This document shows positions 53,320-62,371 of a stretch of 64,000 bases of DNA, piece after piece. The DNA comes from JBBQLG01 sp964251665 (GTDB lineage Bacteria > Bacteroidota > Bacteroidia > Cytophagales > Spirosomataceae): NCBI GenBank assembly GCA_964251665.1, contig CAXUKO010000003.1, positions 372,001 to 436,000 on the forward strand. Reading direction: 5' to 3'. Position numbers and translations under genes: made by a program. The notes under the pieces are model-generated. The model did no database searches, had not been told where the DNA came from, and was given only the letters and a program-made list of their open reading frames with translations. How positions within the stretch are numbered: position 1 is the stretch's first letter; every line of letters begins with the position of its first letter.

Positions 53320-53973
53320 TTAGACAGTCGGTCGGCTAAACCGCTGCTTCACAAACTGAAACACAATCGGTAGCAGCGATAAACCAACAATGCCGAAAAC
53401 GACCAGTTCAAAGTTTTTCTGAACTATGGCCAGGTTGCCAAAAAAGTAGCCCAGCAGCGTGATGCTGACGACCCATAACACGGCACCCATGATGCAGAAC
53501 CGAATGTAGGTAGCATAGTGCATACTGCCCGCCCCGGCCACAAACGGCGCAATGGTGCGGATAATGGGAATAAACCGGGCGATGATCACCGTACGACCAC
53601 CGTGTTTGGCGTAGAACTTCTCTGTTTCGTCGATGTATTCGCGCTTGAAGAACAAAATGCGTTTGCGGGCTTTGATGCGACTACCTAACGATTTGCCGAC
53701 GAAATAATTGACGTTGTCGCCCAACAGCGCGGCTACAATCAGCAGGGGAATAATGATACCGACGTTGAGGTCGTTACCCGGCCGGGCCGCCAACGCGCCG
53801 GCGGCAAACAAGAGCGAATCGCCCGGTAGCAGCGGCATCACGATCAGGCCTGTTTCAGTGAAAATGATCAGGAACAGAATGGCGTAAAACAGTACTCCGT
53901 ACTGGTTGGCCCACGCATCGAGGTAACGATCGAGGTGGAGCAGAAAGTCGATAAGCGAGTGGATGAGTTCCAT
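53320..53973 (-). CDS. DedA-family membrane protein
   Basis: This 217-residue DedA/VTT-fold protein has about five hydrophobic stretches. FLIIFTETGLIVMPLLPGDS and LLFAAGALAA open the domain, and KHGGRTVIIARFIPIIRTIA with PFVAGAGSMHYATY is the re-entrant signature with conserved Arg and Pro residues. DedA proteins flip undecaprenyl phosphate or phospholipids across the inner membrane. In a strain with two glycan clusters, carrier recycling is a plausible role. It follows the phosphosulfolactate synthase gene by 22 bases. Confidence 0.92.
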   Translation of the reverse strand: MELIHSLIDFLLHLDRYLDAWANQYGVLFYAILFLIIFTETGLIVMPLLPGDSLLFAAGALAARPGNDLNVGIIIPLLIVAALLGDNVNYFVGKSLGSRIKARKRILFFKREYIDETEKFYAKHGGRTVIIARFIPIIRTIAPFVAGAGSMHYATYIRFCIMGAVLWVVSITLLGYFFGNLAIVQKNFELVVFGIVGLSLLPIVFQFVKQRFSRPTV

Positions 53974-53995
53974 AATTGTCAGAAACCAGATCTGA

Positions 53996-54757
53996 TTAGT
54001 TGGCTAAGAAATGAGAAAAGGTATCACCACGAAGCCCCAACCGGATGGTTTCCAGTCCAATTACTTCACTGGGTGCAATGTTACCAACGTTCACATTAGC
54101 ACCGAGTAGTTTTACAAACCACACCTGTTGTTCTTTCTGGGGTGCTTCCCACAGAATGTCTTCAGACGGAACCTGGGTTAGAATTTCTTCGACCAGCCCC
54201 TGCCGCACTTCGCCACTTGACCGGAATAAACCGACCGTACCACCCTCGCGGGCTTCGCCAATCACTTTCCAGGCCCCGGCGTCTAATTCCGCCTTCATCT
54301 GCTGAATCCATTTGTAGGGCGGGATGATTTTGGCTTCGTCTTTCGAGCCAACTTCCGACAGTACCGTCACCTGAGTCGCCAGCGTACGGATGTAATTCAG
54401 CTTGTCGTCCTGCTTCATGTCCAGCGACCCGTCAGACACCTCTGCATATTGTAAATCAAAGGTATCCAGTAGTTTACGATAATCGTCGAACTGATTTCTA
54501 ACCACGAAAGCCTCGAATAAGGTGCCTCCGAAATAGACAGGAATGCCCGCACTCTTATAAATCAGGAGCTTCTCTTTCAGGTTGGGCGTTACAAATGACG
54601 TAGCCCAGCCTAACTTAACGATGTCGACGTAACCGGAGGATACAGAGAGAAAATCATCAACCTGGCGGAGGCTCAGGCCTTTATCCATTACCATGGTCAG
54701 GCCGCTCTGACGGGGTTTGGCGATGCGGTCGGGAATCTGGGTAAGATCGTAATTCAT
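53996..54757 (-). CDS. Phosphosulfolactate synthase (ComA-like)
   Basis: This 253-residue TIM-barrel enzyme matches the PSL synthase family, which adds sulfite to phosphoenolpyruvate. Conserved stretches are KPRQSGLTMVMDKGLSLRQV, IVKLGWATSFVTPNLKEKL, PVYFGGTLFEAF, AEVSDGSLDMK and KVIGEAREGGTVGLF. In archaea the product leads to coenzyme M. In Bacteroidota a link to sulfonate or sulfonolipid metabolism is possible but unproven. It has its own promoter (54792-54823), and dedA follows on the same strand. Confidence 0.9.
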   Translation of the reverse strand: MNYDLTQIPDRIAKPRQSGLTMVMDKGLSLRQVDDFLSVSSGYVDIVKLGWATSFVTPNLKEKLLIYKSAGIPVYFGGTLFEAFVVRNQFDDYRKLLDTFDLQYAEVSDGSLDMKQDDKLNYIRTLATQVTVLSEVGSKDEAKIIPPYKWIQQMKAELDAGAWKVIGEAREGGTVGLFRSSGEVRQGLVEEILTQVPSEDILWEAPQKEQQVWFVKLLGANVNVGNIAPSEVIGLETIRLGLRGDTFSHFLAN

Positions 54758-54791
54758 TCTAACTCAATTAATAGGAGAGGAACCGATGGGC

Positions 54792-54823
54792 CAAAAGTAA
54801 CACAAGTCCCGATAACCTCACAA
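54792..54823 (-). promoter_or_regulatory. Promoter of the phosphosulfolactate synthase gene
   Basis: On the minus strand TTG (54823-54821) and TACTTTTG (54799-54792) are 21 bases apart, an exact consensus fit. The predicted leader is about 30 bases. Confidence 0.65.
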
Positions 54824-54873
54824 GAAAGTCCACAAAAAAGAGCGTCTGGTGCGGGTCTGACTTGGTTAAATGC

Positions 54874-54881
54874 TATTTTTG
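54874..54881 (+). promoter_or_regulatory. Possible -7 element next to the thioesterase start
   Basis: TATTTTTG lies only 6 bases before ATG 54888 and lacks a good -33. If used, the mRNA would be nearly leaderless. Confidence 0.33.
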
Positions 54882-54887
54882 TCAACT

Positions 54888-55343
54888 ATGGAAAATGACA
54901 GTCTTAAAAATTCACGTCTTGATTTTTTTCGCTCCCAAATCGGAGCCATCGCTGGATACAGTCCATCGGCGTTTGCCCGGTGGCTAAATGGCACACTACG
55001 CGCGGTTGACCCCGGCCATCTGGTGGTCGAATACGTAGTTCGTGAGGACATGACTAACCCCATCGGTACCTTGCATGGCGGGGCCGCTTCGGCCATTATG
55101 GACGATATGGCGGGTATGCTGGTTTTCTCCCTGGGCCGCGAAAACGCCTATACATCGGTGAATCTGGCGGTTGACTTTTTGAACAGTGCCCGCGTCGGCG
55201 ATGTGCTGACGGCAACGGCCGAACTAATCCGGGCCGGTAAAAATATCGTACATGTTGAAGTGCGGATCAGGGCGACCGACGGCAAACTTATTGCCAAATG
55301 CGCAACCAACCTGATTCAGACGTCGGTGAAGCTGCCGTTTTGA
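54888..55343 (+). CDS. PaaI-family hotdog thioesterase
   Basis: This protein has 151 residues from ATG 54888; an earlier in-frame start at 54870 overlaps the -7 box. NPIGTLHGGAASAIMDDMAG is the PaaI catalytic signature (HGG plus acidic residue). It is followed by VNLAVDFLNSARVGDVLTAT and KNIVHVEVRIRATDGKLIAK. Such enzymes hydrolyse acyl-CoA thioesters; substrate unknown. It is followed by an OstA-like gene after 62 bases. Confidence 0.9.
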   Translation: MENDSLKNSRLDFFRSQIGAIAGYSPSAFARWLNGTLRAVDPGHLVVEYVVREDMTNPIGTLHGGAASAIMDDMAGMLVFSLGRENAYTSVNLAVDFLNSARVGDVLTATAELIRAGKNIVHVEVRIRATDGKLIAKCATNLIQTSVKLPF

Positions 55344-55405
55344 CAGAATTCAGTCCGGCTAAAACCGCGACTACCCGGTGCCCATTCCCTTCATGTTACA
55401 GAACT

Positions 55406-56965
55406 ATGTTCACACCATTCGTACGAAAAATTTTCAGTCCGCTTCTAATCCTATGCTATTCCGGCGCGATGGCGCAGGATAAAGTAGACGTAACCGCAGC
55501 CAGTAAAGTCGACATCAGCCGAACCGGATTTACGGTGTATAAAGTCACGGGCGAGGTTAAACTGCGTCATCAGGGCGTACTTCTGTTCTGCGATCAGGCA
55601 GTTCATAATCTCACCACGAACCGGATTGAAGGGGGCGGCCACGTACTGCTGGTGCAGGGCGATACCCTTACTATAAAGAGTGATACTGTACTTTACGACA
55701 CGCAGCAACGCCTGTTTACACTCTGGGGCCACGTAACGTTTCAGACCCGACGGACCATTATCTCGACAAACCGGCTTCAATATGACCTTGTAGCAGGGCT
55801 GGTCCATTACAGCAATCGGGGGCGTATGGTCGACAGCCGTAATGTGCTAACCAGCCAGTCCGGGTATTACCACCTGCCAGACAGGCAGTTCGAACTAATG
55901 GGCACTGCCCGGTTAGTGAACGCCGAAAACACACTGACTGCCGAGTCGATGATCTATAATACGGGCACCCGACTTGTGACTTTTACCGAGCCAACCCGAA
56001 TTACTGGCAAAGATGGCCTGACGGTGGCCCGGCAAGGTCAGTACGACACCCAGGAAGCGCTGATTCAGCCGGGTACAACCACCGAAACGCTCCGGTACGC
56101 CAGCACTGTTGGTCTGACCGAGGCCCCGGCCCGACTGCTCGAATTTAATCTGGGCAAAAGCAGTACTCCCGTGTTGGCTAAGGCGGTGGCAAAGGCATCG
56201 CTCGCGGGGTCGATGAGTCGGTTTAAGGCGGATAAACAGCAGGTAACCCGGCCATCAATCGCGCAACGACCGGTTGCTATACCGGCTGTTTCAGCGACGA
56301 CAACAAGGCAAACCGGCGTTGCAACGGTTGTGGTGGCGAATGAGTCCATACAGGTAGCGGGTACCGCTATGGTAGAAATACCAGCCGGACCAGCCGTTAC
56401 TAACCCCGAACCCGGCACCAGAGTTGCCCTCACGCTTCAGAAGCAGGCCGACAAACCAACTATCCCAACTGATACAGCGGTGACTCAACACGCAGCGGTG
56501 GTCCTGACGTTTATGTCGCCAGATGCCCGCGCCGATTCGGCCGGGGCTGGGCGTGCGCTGGGTTTCTCTGCACCGGTAGCCGACGAAACCCCGGTGGTGC
56601 TGACCGGAATCCGGCTGTCCAGCCGGGCCGGAAAGCCGGTAACGCTTCAACAGTCCGTTGCCCCGATGCTGCCCCCGATCCGGCCGGTATCAGTCGAGGC
56701 TGTAGTGACGTCGAAAGTGGTTCCGGTTGTAGCGCCCGTTAACAAGCCTGTATTGGTTGTGGACGTTCCGGCAGCTATACCGGCAAAGGCCGTAATCGCA
56801 ATTGTAGAGGCTGTCAGTTCGCCTTTATCGAACGGGCTCGTGACGAAAGCACCGGTACGACAAACAACGCGCCGAACAAAACAGACGGCTTCTGTAGCCA
56901 GTGTAGCAGACGACGAAATCAGCGATCTGGAACGGGTGCTGAACCGGAAAAAGCGATTGAATTAA
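55406..56965 (+). CDS. OstA/LptA-like periplasmic protein with a long low-complexity tail
   Basis: This protein has 519 residues from ATG 55406, with a signal peptide ending SGAMAQ near residue 24. Residues 30-235 are OstA-like beta repeats (VTGEVKLRHQGVLLFCDQAV, GHVLLVQGDTLTIKSDTVLY, GHVTFQTRRTIISTNRLQYD, GTARLVNAENTLTAESMIYN), as in LPS transport proteins LptA and LptD. Residues 240-519 are rich in Val, Ala, Pro and Thr, without recognisable domains, and end in a charged stretch (DLERVLNRKKRLN). The tail has no obvious family match. The N-terminal domain probably binds LPS in the periplasm; the tail is unexplained. Confidence 0.82.
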   Translation: MFTPFVRKIFSPLLILCYSGAMAQDKVDVTAASKVDISRTGFTVYKVTGEVKLRHQGVLLFCDQAVHNLTTNRIEGGGHVLLVQGDTLTIKSDTVLYDTQQRLFTLWGHVTFQTRRTIISTNRLQYDLVAGLVHYSNRGRMVDSRNVLTSQSGYYHLPDRQFELMGTARLVNAENTLTAESMIYNTGTRLVTFTEPTRITGKDGLTVARQGQYDTQEALIQPGTTTETLRYASTVGLTEAPARLLEFNLGKSSTPVLAKAVAKASLAGSMSRFKADKQQVTRPSIAQRPVAIPAVSATTTRQTGVATVVVANESIQVAGTAMVEIPAGPAVTNPEPGTRVALTLQKQADKPTIPTDTAVTQHAAVVLTFMSPDARADSAGAGRALGFSAPVADETPVVLTGIRLSSRAGKPVTLQQSVAPMLPPIRPVSVEAVVTSKVVPVVAPVNKPVLVVDVPAAIPAKAVIAIVEAVSSPLSNGLVTKAPVRQTTRRTKQTASVASVADDEISDLERVLNRKKRLN

Positions 56966-57039
56966 ATCCGTGACCCATTGATGTTGGTTCAGAAGCACTT
57001 ATTTGTTAGTGGGTTATGAAAAAACTATACAAAAACACC

Positions 57040-57070
57040 TTGCTACTGACCACCGGAAACCGTACCTTTG
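57040..57070 (+). promoter_or_regulatory. Promoter of the rplU-rpmA operon
   Basis: TTG at 57040-57042 and TACCTTTG at 57063-57070 are exactly 20 bases apart, the best promoter match in the window. Transcription would start near 57076, with a leader of about 26 bases to the rplU ATG. Confidence 0.8.
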
Positions 57071-57101
57071 CCCCTCAATTTTTACCAATACCACAAAAAT
57101 C

Positions 57102-57419
57102 ATGTACGCAATCGTAGAGATCGCAGGACAGCAATTTAAAGTCGAGAAGGGCCGCACCATCTATACCCACCGGTTAGAAGGCGACGCGGACGCTGTGCTT
57201 GCATCCGACAAGGTGAAAGTTCTCCTTGTCGATAACGACGGGGCCATCTCCATTGGAGCGCCGGCTGTCGAAGGGGCGTCGGTCTCTGTAAAGATCGTCG
57301 AACACCTGAAAGGTGAGAAAGTTCTCGTCTTCAAAAAGAAGCGTCGTAAGGGTTACAAAAAGAAAAACGGTCACCGTCAGTACCTGACTAAAGTCCTGAT
57401 CGAAGACATCACTATTTAA
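57102..57419 (+). CDS. rplU: 50S ribosomal protein L21
   Basis: This 105-residue ribosomal protein binds 23S rRNA. MYAIVEIAGQQFKVEKGRTI is the L21 N-terminus, and VFKKKRRKGYKKKNGHRQYL is its basic rRNA-binding C-terminal signature. ATG 57102 starts at the family N-terminus, although the frame is open from 57003. It forms the standard rplU-rpmA pair. Confidence 0.98.
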   Translation: MYAIVEIAGQQFKVEKGRTIYTHRLEGDADAVLASDKVKVLLVDNDGAISIGAPAVEGASVSVKIVEHLKGEKVLVFKKKRRKGYKKKNGHRQYLTKVLIEDITI

Positions 57420-57469
57420 GTTGTACCGTTTGTGGCTCATAGTTTGTCGTTACTGAAAACCTACGAACC

Positions 57470-57485
57470 ACAAACCACAAACTAC
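57470..57485 (+). repeat. 16-base repeat in the rplU-rpmA spacer
   Basis: ACAAACCACAAACTAC is identical to 40361-40376. Here it can also pair imperfectly with GTTTGTGG (57428-57435) and TAGTTTGT (57440-57447) earlier in the same spacer. Confidence 0.7.
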
Positions 57486-57495
57486 TAACGAAAAC

Positions 57496-57795
57496 ATGGC
57501 ACACAAGAAAGGTGTAGGTAGTTCCAGAAACGGCCGCGACTCGATCAGCAAACGCCTTGGCGTGAAGTTGTTCGGCGGTGAAAAAGCCATTGCGGGCAAC
57601 ATCATTATCCGTCAGCGCGGTACATTGCACCACCCCGGTCAGAATGTTGGCCTGGGCAAAGACCACACGCTGTTCGCGCTGGTCGATGGTATAGTACAGT
57701 TCAAAAAAGGCCGTCAGCAGCGGTCTTACGTTCACATCGTTCCAGCCGAACAGGCAGTAGCGGTTGAAACGACAGCTCCCGTAGCGGCTGAATAA
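57496..57795 (+). CDS. rpmA: 50S ribosomal protein L27
   Basis: This 99-residue ribosomal protein sits near the peptidyl-transferase centre. MAHKKGVGSSRNGRDSISKR and GVKLFGGEKAIAGNIIIRQR are the universal L27 start. GQNVGLGKDHTLFALVDG follows. There is no cleavable N-terminal extension of the Firmicutes type. The C-terminal 15 residues are an Ala/Val/Glu-rich extension. A strong terminator follows the stop by 26 bases. Confidence 0.98.
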   Translation: MAHKKGVGSSRNGRDSISKRLGVKLFGGEKAIAGNIIIRQRGTLHHPGQNVGLGKDHTLFALVDGIVQFKKGRQQRSYVHIVPAEQAVAVETTAPVAAE

Positions 57796-57821
57796 GCATC
57801 CGATTCAGTACTACTGAACGT

Positions 57822-57855
57822 AAAACCCGTCTGGTAAGCACCGGACGGGTTTTTT
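57822..57855 (+). terminator. Intrinsic terminator of the rplU-rpmA operon
   Basis: AAAACCCGTCTGGT pairs with ACCGGACGGGTTTT (one wobble) around an AAGC loop and runs directly into a T-run. Confidence 0.9.
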
Positions 57856-57956
57856 GGTGTCCAAAAACTAAAAAAGCCGGGGTGGCGTTGTGAGTTTGTC
57901 GCGCTCCACTCTTGGGTGTTGCGACTCAAAATAGAACCAGCTAACAGACTACTGAT

Positions 57957-58559
57957 ATGAATACGTTGCTCCGTCCCCACGTCACTATTTTTACCGAAGC
58001 CAGCCCGAACCCGAACTCGATGAAGTTTGTGCTCAATCAGGAACTGGTACCCGAGGGCCTGTCATTTGATTATGCTACCCCGGGCGAAGCCCTGCTTGAA
58101 GGTAAAAACTCACCGTTAGCCGTAGCGTTGTTCGGCTTTGAGTCGGTAGAGCGCGTGTTCATCGCCAAAAACTTTGTTACGCTGACCAAAGATGACGTCA
58201 CCGACTGGGGCGAAATCATTTTTGATGTCAAGCAGTTTCTTAAGCAATACCTGGAAGAGCAGAAGCCGGTATTCGCCCAGCGCACTGTAGAGGTGAACAC
58301 CACAAAAGTGGACATGGACTCCGAAACGGTGCAACAAATCAAGGCGGTGCTCGACCAGTACGTCCGCCCGGCTGTCGAATCGGATGGCGGTGCTATCAAT
58401 TTCCATTCGTTCGATGACGAAAGCGGTGTAGTAAAGGTCTTACTACAAGGTTCTTGTAGCGGTTGCCCCTCATCGACGCTAACGTTAAAAGCCGGTATTG
58501 AGAACCTGCTGACCCGTTTGGTGCCCGCCGTGAAGCAAGTGGAAGCGGAAGGCGTGTGA
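57957..58559 (+). CDS. Nfu-type iron-sulfur cluster scaffold/carrier protein
   Basis: This 200-residue protein has an N-terminal Nfu_N domain (about 8-95: IFTEASPNPNSMKFVLNQEL) and a C-terminal NifU-like domain with the cluster-binding CxxC in LLQGSCSGCPSSTLTLKAGI. VQQIKAVLDQYVRPAVESDG opens the C-terminal domain. It carries Fe-S clusters to target enzymes. It is followed after 67 bases by the DUF5723 gene. Confidence 0.94.
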   Translation: MNTLLRPHVTIFTEASPNPNSMKFVLNQELVPEGLSFDYATPGEALLEGKNSPLAVALFGFESVERVFIAKNFVTLTKDDVTDWGEIIFDVKQFLKQYLEEQKPVFAQRTVEVNTTKVDMDSETVQQIKAVLDQYVRPAVESDGGAINFHSFDDESGVVKVLLQGSCSGCPSSTLTLKAGIENLLTRLVPAVKQVEAEGV

Positions 58560-58626
58560 GGCTCCACTCCCTCAGATAATCAGGCTGACTGCATAACAGC
58601 GGCAAAAACAGGCGTTCCTTTGTGGT

Positions 58627-60075
58627 ATGCCATTCTTTTTTCGATCATTTCGCGCTAAATGCGCCTTAGTACTTGGGTCGGCCCTGCTGCTTTCGGTGGC
58701 AAGTCCGGCCCAGAATTTTATGGGGCTGGCCACCAGTCCAAACAGCGGTACCAACCGTGCTTATCTCAATCCGGCCCTGACGGCCAACACCCCCCACCGG
58801 CTCTACATAAATGTCGGCGCGGCTGATGCCCATATCGATAACAACTACGTTCGGTATCGGGCACCCTATTCGCTGCTGAATCTGCTCAGCGGCAATGTTT
58901 CATCGGCCTATCGAACCCCCGGGGGCGATCTGAAATTTGAGATTGACTATACCCAAGAAATCCTGGATGGGAAGCTCAAAAGCGGTACCGTCTGGGGTGA
59001 AGTGCGCGGCCCGGCGCTGCAAATCAAGTTGGATGAATCGAGTACGCTGGGGCTATCAACCCGCCTTCGGGCGTCGGCGCAGGTGCAGGGCGCTTCGCAG
59101 CAATTACTGTCGGCGGTGCGGGCCAGCCTGAACAGCGGTGCCCTCTTCAGTATCCCGAGTGAGAACAATCAGCTAACGGCCAATACCAACACTTACGCCG
59201 AACTGGGCCTTACCTATGCCCGGACGCTGTTCGATGATGGCGAGGGAAATCAGTTGTTGCTGGGGGCTACGGTGAAGTATCTGGCCGGGTACTCGTCGGG
59301 CCATCTGGTGAATCGCGGGCTGACCTACGCCTTAGTCACCGATTCGACCGCACCCGGCAACACGGCCCTGCAGGTCAACCGAATCGACGCAGATCTGGGT
59401 TTTACAACCTACCTGAACGATAAAAAACTTAACCCAAAAACCTTGCTTAACCCCAACACGCCCGGTAAAGGGGTCGGGTTGGATGTGGGGTTAGCATTTG
59501 TCTCCCAACCCGATCCCGATGGGGGCACCCTGCGGTTAGGCGTGGCGTTGACCGACATTGGCGGTATTCGTTACTCGGGCGAAGCGTACGATTTAACCCA
59601 GCAGAATGTGCGCTTCACCACTGCCGATTTCAATGGCGTCAGGGGTATCAGCGACATAACAACCCTGCTGCGGGATAAATTTGACGTTAAATCAGCCAAT
59701 AGCCGACCGTCATTCTGGTCAGGCTTACCTACTTCGCTCAATGTGTCGGGTGAGTTTCAAAGTGCACAGGGGGCTGGGCTGGCGGTGGTCTGGATGCAGG
59801 ATATGCATGCCGCCAATGCCACTGCCATGCATCAGCCAACACTGGTTTCGGTAACGCCCCGTTACGAGACCGGCTTTATTGGCCTGGCGTTGCCCATCAC
59901 TTACCTCAACGGCAGTGTACTGGTGGGCACAGCCCTAAAACTGGGTCCTGTCTGGCTCGGCTCCGACAATCTGGCCGGGTTAATTGGGCGGGGTGGCAGC
60001 CTTGTCCGACCCAAAGGCGTCGATGTATACGCCGGGCTGGCATTTGGCATTGGCCGCAGCCAAACAGACCGCTGA
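58627..60075 (+). CDS. DUF5723-type outer-membrane protein
   Basis: This 482-residue protein has a signal peptide ending VASPAQ near residue 28. The mature N-terminus NFMGLATSPNSGTNRAYLNP is typical of DUF5723 and PorV-like Bacteroidota beta-barrels. It continues with alternating beta strands to a C-terminal VYAGLAFGIGRS, close to an outer-membrane barrel end. Function is unknown; related barrels take part in secretion or surface assembly. It stands alone between the Nfu-type gene and recG. Confidence 0.82.
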   Translation: MPFFFRSFRAKCALVLGSALLLSVASPAQNFMGLATSPNSGTNRAYLNPALTANTPHRLYINVGAADAHIDNNYVRYRAPYSLLNLLSGNVSSAYRTPGGDLKFEIDYTQEILDGKLKSGTVWGEVRGPALQIKLDESSTLGLSTRLRASAQVQGASQQLLSAVRASLNSGALFSIPSENNQLTANTNTYAELGLTYARTLFDDGEGNQLLLGATVKYLAGYSSGHLVNRGLTYALVTDSTAPGNTALQVNRIDADLGFTTYLNDKKLNPKTLLNPNTPGKGVGLDVGLAFVSQPDPDGGTLRLGVALTDIGGIRYSGEAYDLTQQNVRFTTADFNGVRGISDITTLLRDKFDVKSANSRPSFWSGLPTSLNVSGEFQSAQGAGLAVVWMQDMHAANATAMHQPTLVSVTPRYETGFIGLALPITYLNGSVLVGTALKLGPVWLGSDNLAGLIGRGGSLVRPKGVDVYAGLAFGIGRSQTDR

Positions 60076-60162
60076 TCTTTATGATTGCTAAGATTGAAAA
60101 TGATCTTTTTTAAATCATAAGGATCATGACCATCTGTGTGCTGTCTATTCCCGGTTCTGATG

Positions 60163-60170
60163 TATTTTTG
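60163..60170 (+). promoter_or_regulatory. Possible -7 element of recG
   Basis: TATTTTTG matches TAnnTTTG exactly, about 42 bases before the recG ATG, but the -33 position has no TTG. Confidence 0.42.
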
Positions 60171-60211
60171 GGTATACCAACGCCGAATACCCGGCCGGAT
60201 TGGCTCACTAC

Positions 60212-62323
60212 ATGACCGAACGGACTACTTTTTTTGATCAGCGACTCGAATTTCTGAAGGGCATCGGACCGCAGCGGGCTGAGTTGTTCAACAAAGAACT
60301 GCACCTGTTTACCGTCGGCGATCTGATCCAGTATTACCCGTTTCGCTACGATGACCGCACCCGGTTCGTTACCATCAGCGAGTTAGACGAAAGCATGTCG
60401 TCGGCGCAGGTTCGCGGACGAATTCGGGATTGGGCCACCGAGGGCGAAGGACCCAAAAAACGGCTGGTTGCCCAGTTCACCGACGGTACCGGCACGATGA
60501 CGCTGGTCTGGTTCCAGAGTATTACGTTCATCGAAAAGATGCTCCGGCGCGATGGCGAATACGTCGCGTACGGCAAGCCGCAGGGCTTCAATGAGCGATT
60601 CAGCATTGTTCACCCCGAACTGGATAATTTAGCCACCTCAGGCGAAGTTGAGCGTGGTTTTCTGCCGGTCTATAACCTGACCGTCAAATTAGTCAAGCGG
60701 CATGTCGATAGTAAAGTCATCACGAAAGCGATGCGGTCGCTGCTGGAATCGGCCTGGCCGCATATCCGCGAAACCCTGCCCGACGCGCTCATTCAGCAGT
60801 ATCGGTTAGTGAGCAAGCGTGAAGCCCTGTATAACATTCACCTGCCGCAGAACGAAGCGTGGCTGAAACAGGCCACCCGACGGCTGAAATTCGAGGAATT
60901 GTTCTACAATCAGTTGCGGCTGATCAAGAATAAGCTCATTCAGAAAACGGAGTATCCGGGTCAGATTTTTCGGCAGACGGATTTGCTGGCTGAATTCTAC
61001 AAGGACCATTTGCCGTTTGACCTGACGGATGCGCAGAAACGAGTGATCAAGGAAATCTACGCCGATTTTTGCAGCGGTAAGCAGATGAACCGTCTGTTGC
61101 AGGGTGATGTGGGCAGCGGTAAAACCATTGTGGCGTTTATCGCGATGCTGATGGCGATGGACAATGGAGCGCAGTCGTGTCTGATGGCTCCAACCGAAAT
61201 TCTGGCTGATCAGCACTACAACGGCCTGAAACCCTTTGCCGATGCGCTGGGTCTACACATCAGCATCCTGACCGGCTCAAGCCGGACTAAAGCCCGCCGG
61301 GTGATTCATGAGGATCTGCAATCGGGTAAAACACACATCATTGTTGGTACACACGCCCTGCTCGAAGACGTGGTGCAGTTCAAAAATCTGGGCTTGTGTA
61401 TCATTGACGAGCAGCACCGGTTCGGCGTGGCGCAGCGGGCCAAAATGTGGAGTAAAAACTCGACCGTTCCCCCGCATATCCTGGTGATGACGGCCACGCC
61501 CATTCCCCGGACACTGGCCATGACGCTCTACGGCAATCTCGATATTTCGATTATTGACCAACTTCCCGCTGGCCGTAAACCCATCAAAACCGTCCATAAA
61601 TACGATAAGCACCGGTCGGAAGTGTTTGGCTTTATGCGCCAGCAGATCGAACTGGGACGGCAGGTGTACGTCGTTTACCCACTCATCGAAGAATCGGAAA
61701 CGCTGGATTATAAGGATCTGACCGACGGTTTCGAGAGTATTCAACGGGCTTTTCCCCGTCCGCAATACGAAATCGGTATTCTGCATGGCAAAATGCTGGG
61801 GTACGAGAAAGACGATGAGATGAAGAAATTCCTCAGCAGGCAGACCCAGATTTTAGTGGCGACTACCGTAATAGAGGTGGGGGTAAACGTGCCAAACGCC
61901 AGCGTGATGGTGATTGAAAGTGCCGAGCGGTTTGGCCTGTCGCAGCTACACCAGTTGCGGGGGCGCGTTGGTCGGGGTAGTGATCAGTCGTACTGTGTGC
62001 TGATGACCGGCTACAAACTCAGTGCTGATACCCGTACCAAACTGGAAACGATGGTGCGGACCAACAACGGCTTTGAAATTGCCGATGTGGACTTGCAGTT
62101 ACGTGGTCCCGGCGACCTGACCGGTACGCAGCAGAGCGGTATCATGGACCTGATGATTGCCGACCTTGCCAAAGACGGAGCAATCCTCAACGAAGCCCGC
62201 AAATGTGCGCAGGCTATTCTGGAAGAAGACCCGCACCTTGTGTTGCCGCAGCACGTAGCCGTCCGCGACCACGTCGATCAGGCCATGCGTCGGCAGGATA
62301 CCAACTGGAGCCGTATTTCGTGA
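60212..62323 (+). CDS. recG: ATP-dependent DNA helicase RecG
   Basis: This protein has 703 residues from ATG 60212; a TTG four codons earlier is also in frame. The N-terminal wedge domain has LEFLKGIGPQRAELF and an OB fold (AQVRGRIRDWATEGEGPKKR). The helicase core has Walker A in LLQGDVGSGKTIVAFIAMLM, DEQH in LCIIDEQHRFGVAQRAKM, TATPIPRTLAMTLYG, and motif VI in LHQLRGRVGRGSDQSYCVLM. The C-terminal translocation stretch is DLQLRGPGDLTGTQQSG. It remodels stalled forks and Holliday junctions. All key residues are present. Confidence 0.97.
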   Translation: MTERTTFFDQRLEFLKGIGPQRAELFNKELHLFTVGDLIQYYPFRYDDRTRFVTISELDESMSSAQVRGRIRDWATEGEGPKKRLVAQFTDGTGTMTLVWFQSITFIEKMLRRDGEYVAYGKPQGFNERFSIVHPELDNLATSGEVERGFLPVYNLTVKLVKRHVDSKVITKAMRSLLESAWPHIRETLPDALIQQYRLVSKREALYNIHLPQNEAWLKQATRRLKFEELFYNQLRLIKNKLIQKTEYPGQIFRQTDLLAEFYKDHLPFDLTDAQKRVIKEIYADFCSGKQMNRLLQGDVGSGKTIVAFIAMLMAMDNGAQSCLMAPTEILADQHYNGLKPFADALGLHISILTGSSRTKARRVIHEDLQSGKTHIIVGTHALLEDVVQFKNLGLCIIDEQHRFGVAQRAKMWSKNSTVPPHILVMTATPIPRTLAMTLYGNLDISIIDQLPAGRKPIKTVHKYDKHRSEVFGFMRQQIELGRQVYVVYPLIEESETLDYKDLTDGFESIQRAFPRPQYEIGILHGKMLGYEKDDEMKKFLSRQTQILVATTVIEVGVNVPNASVMVIESAERFGLSQLHQLRGRVGRGSDQSYCVLMTGYKLSADTRTKLETMVRTNNGFEIADVDLQLRGPGDLTGTQQSGIMDLMIADLAKDGAILNEARKCAQAILEEDPHLVLPQHVAVRDHVDQAMRRQDTNWSRIS

Positions 62324-62371
62324 GCAGGCGAACGCTCAGCAAACCGTTACCTTGCCAACGTCAACCTGAGA

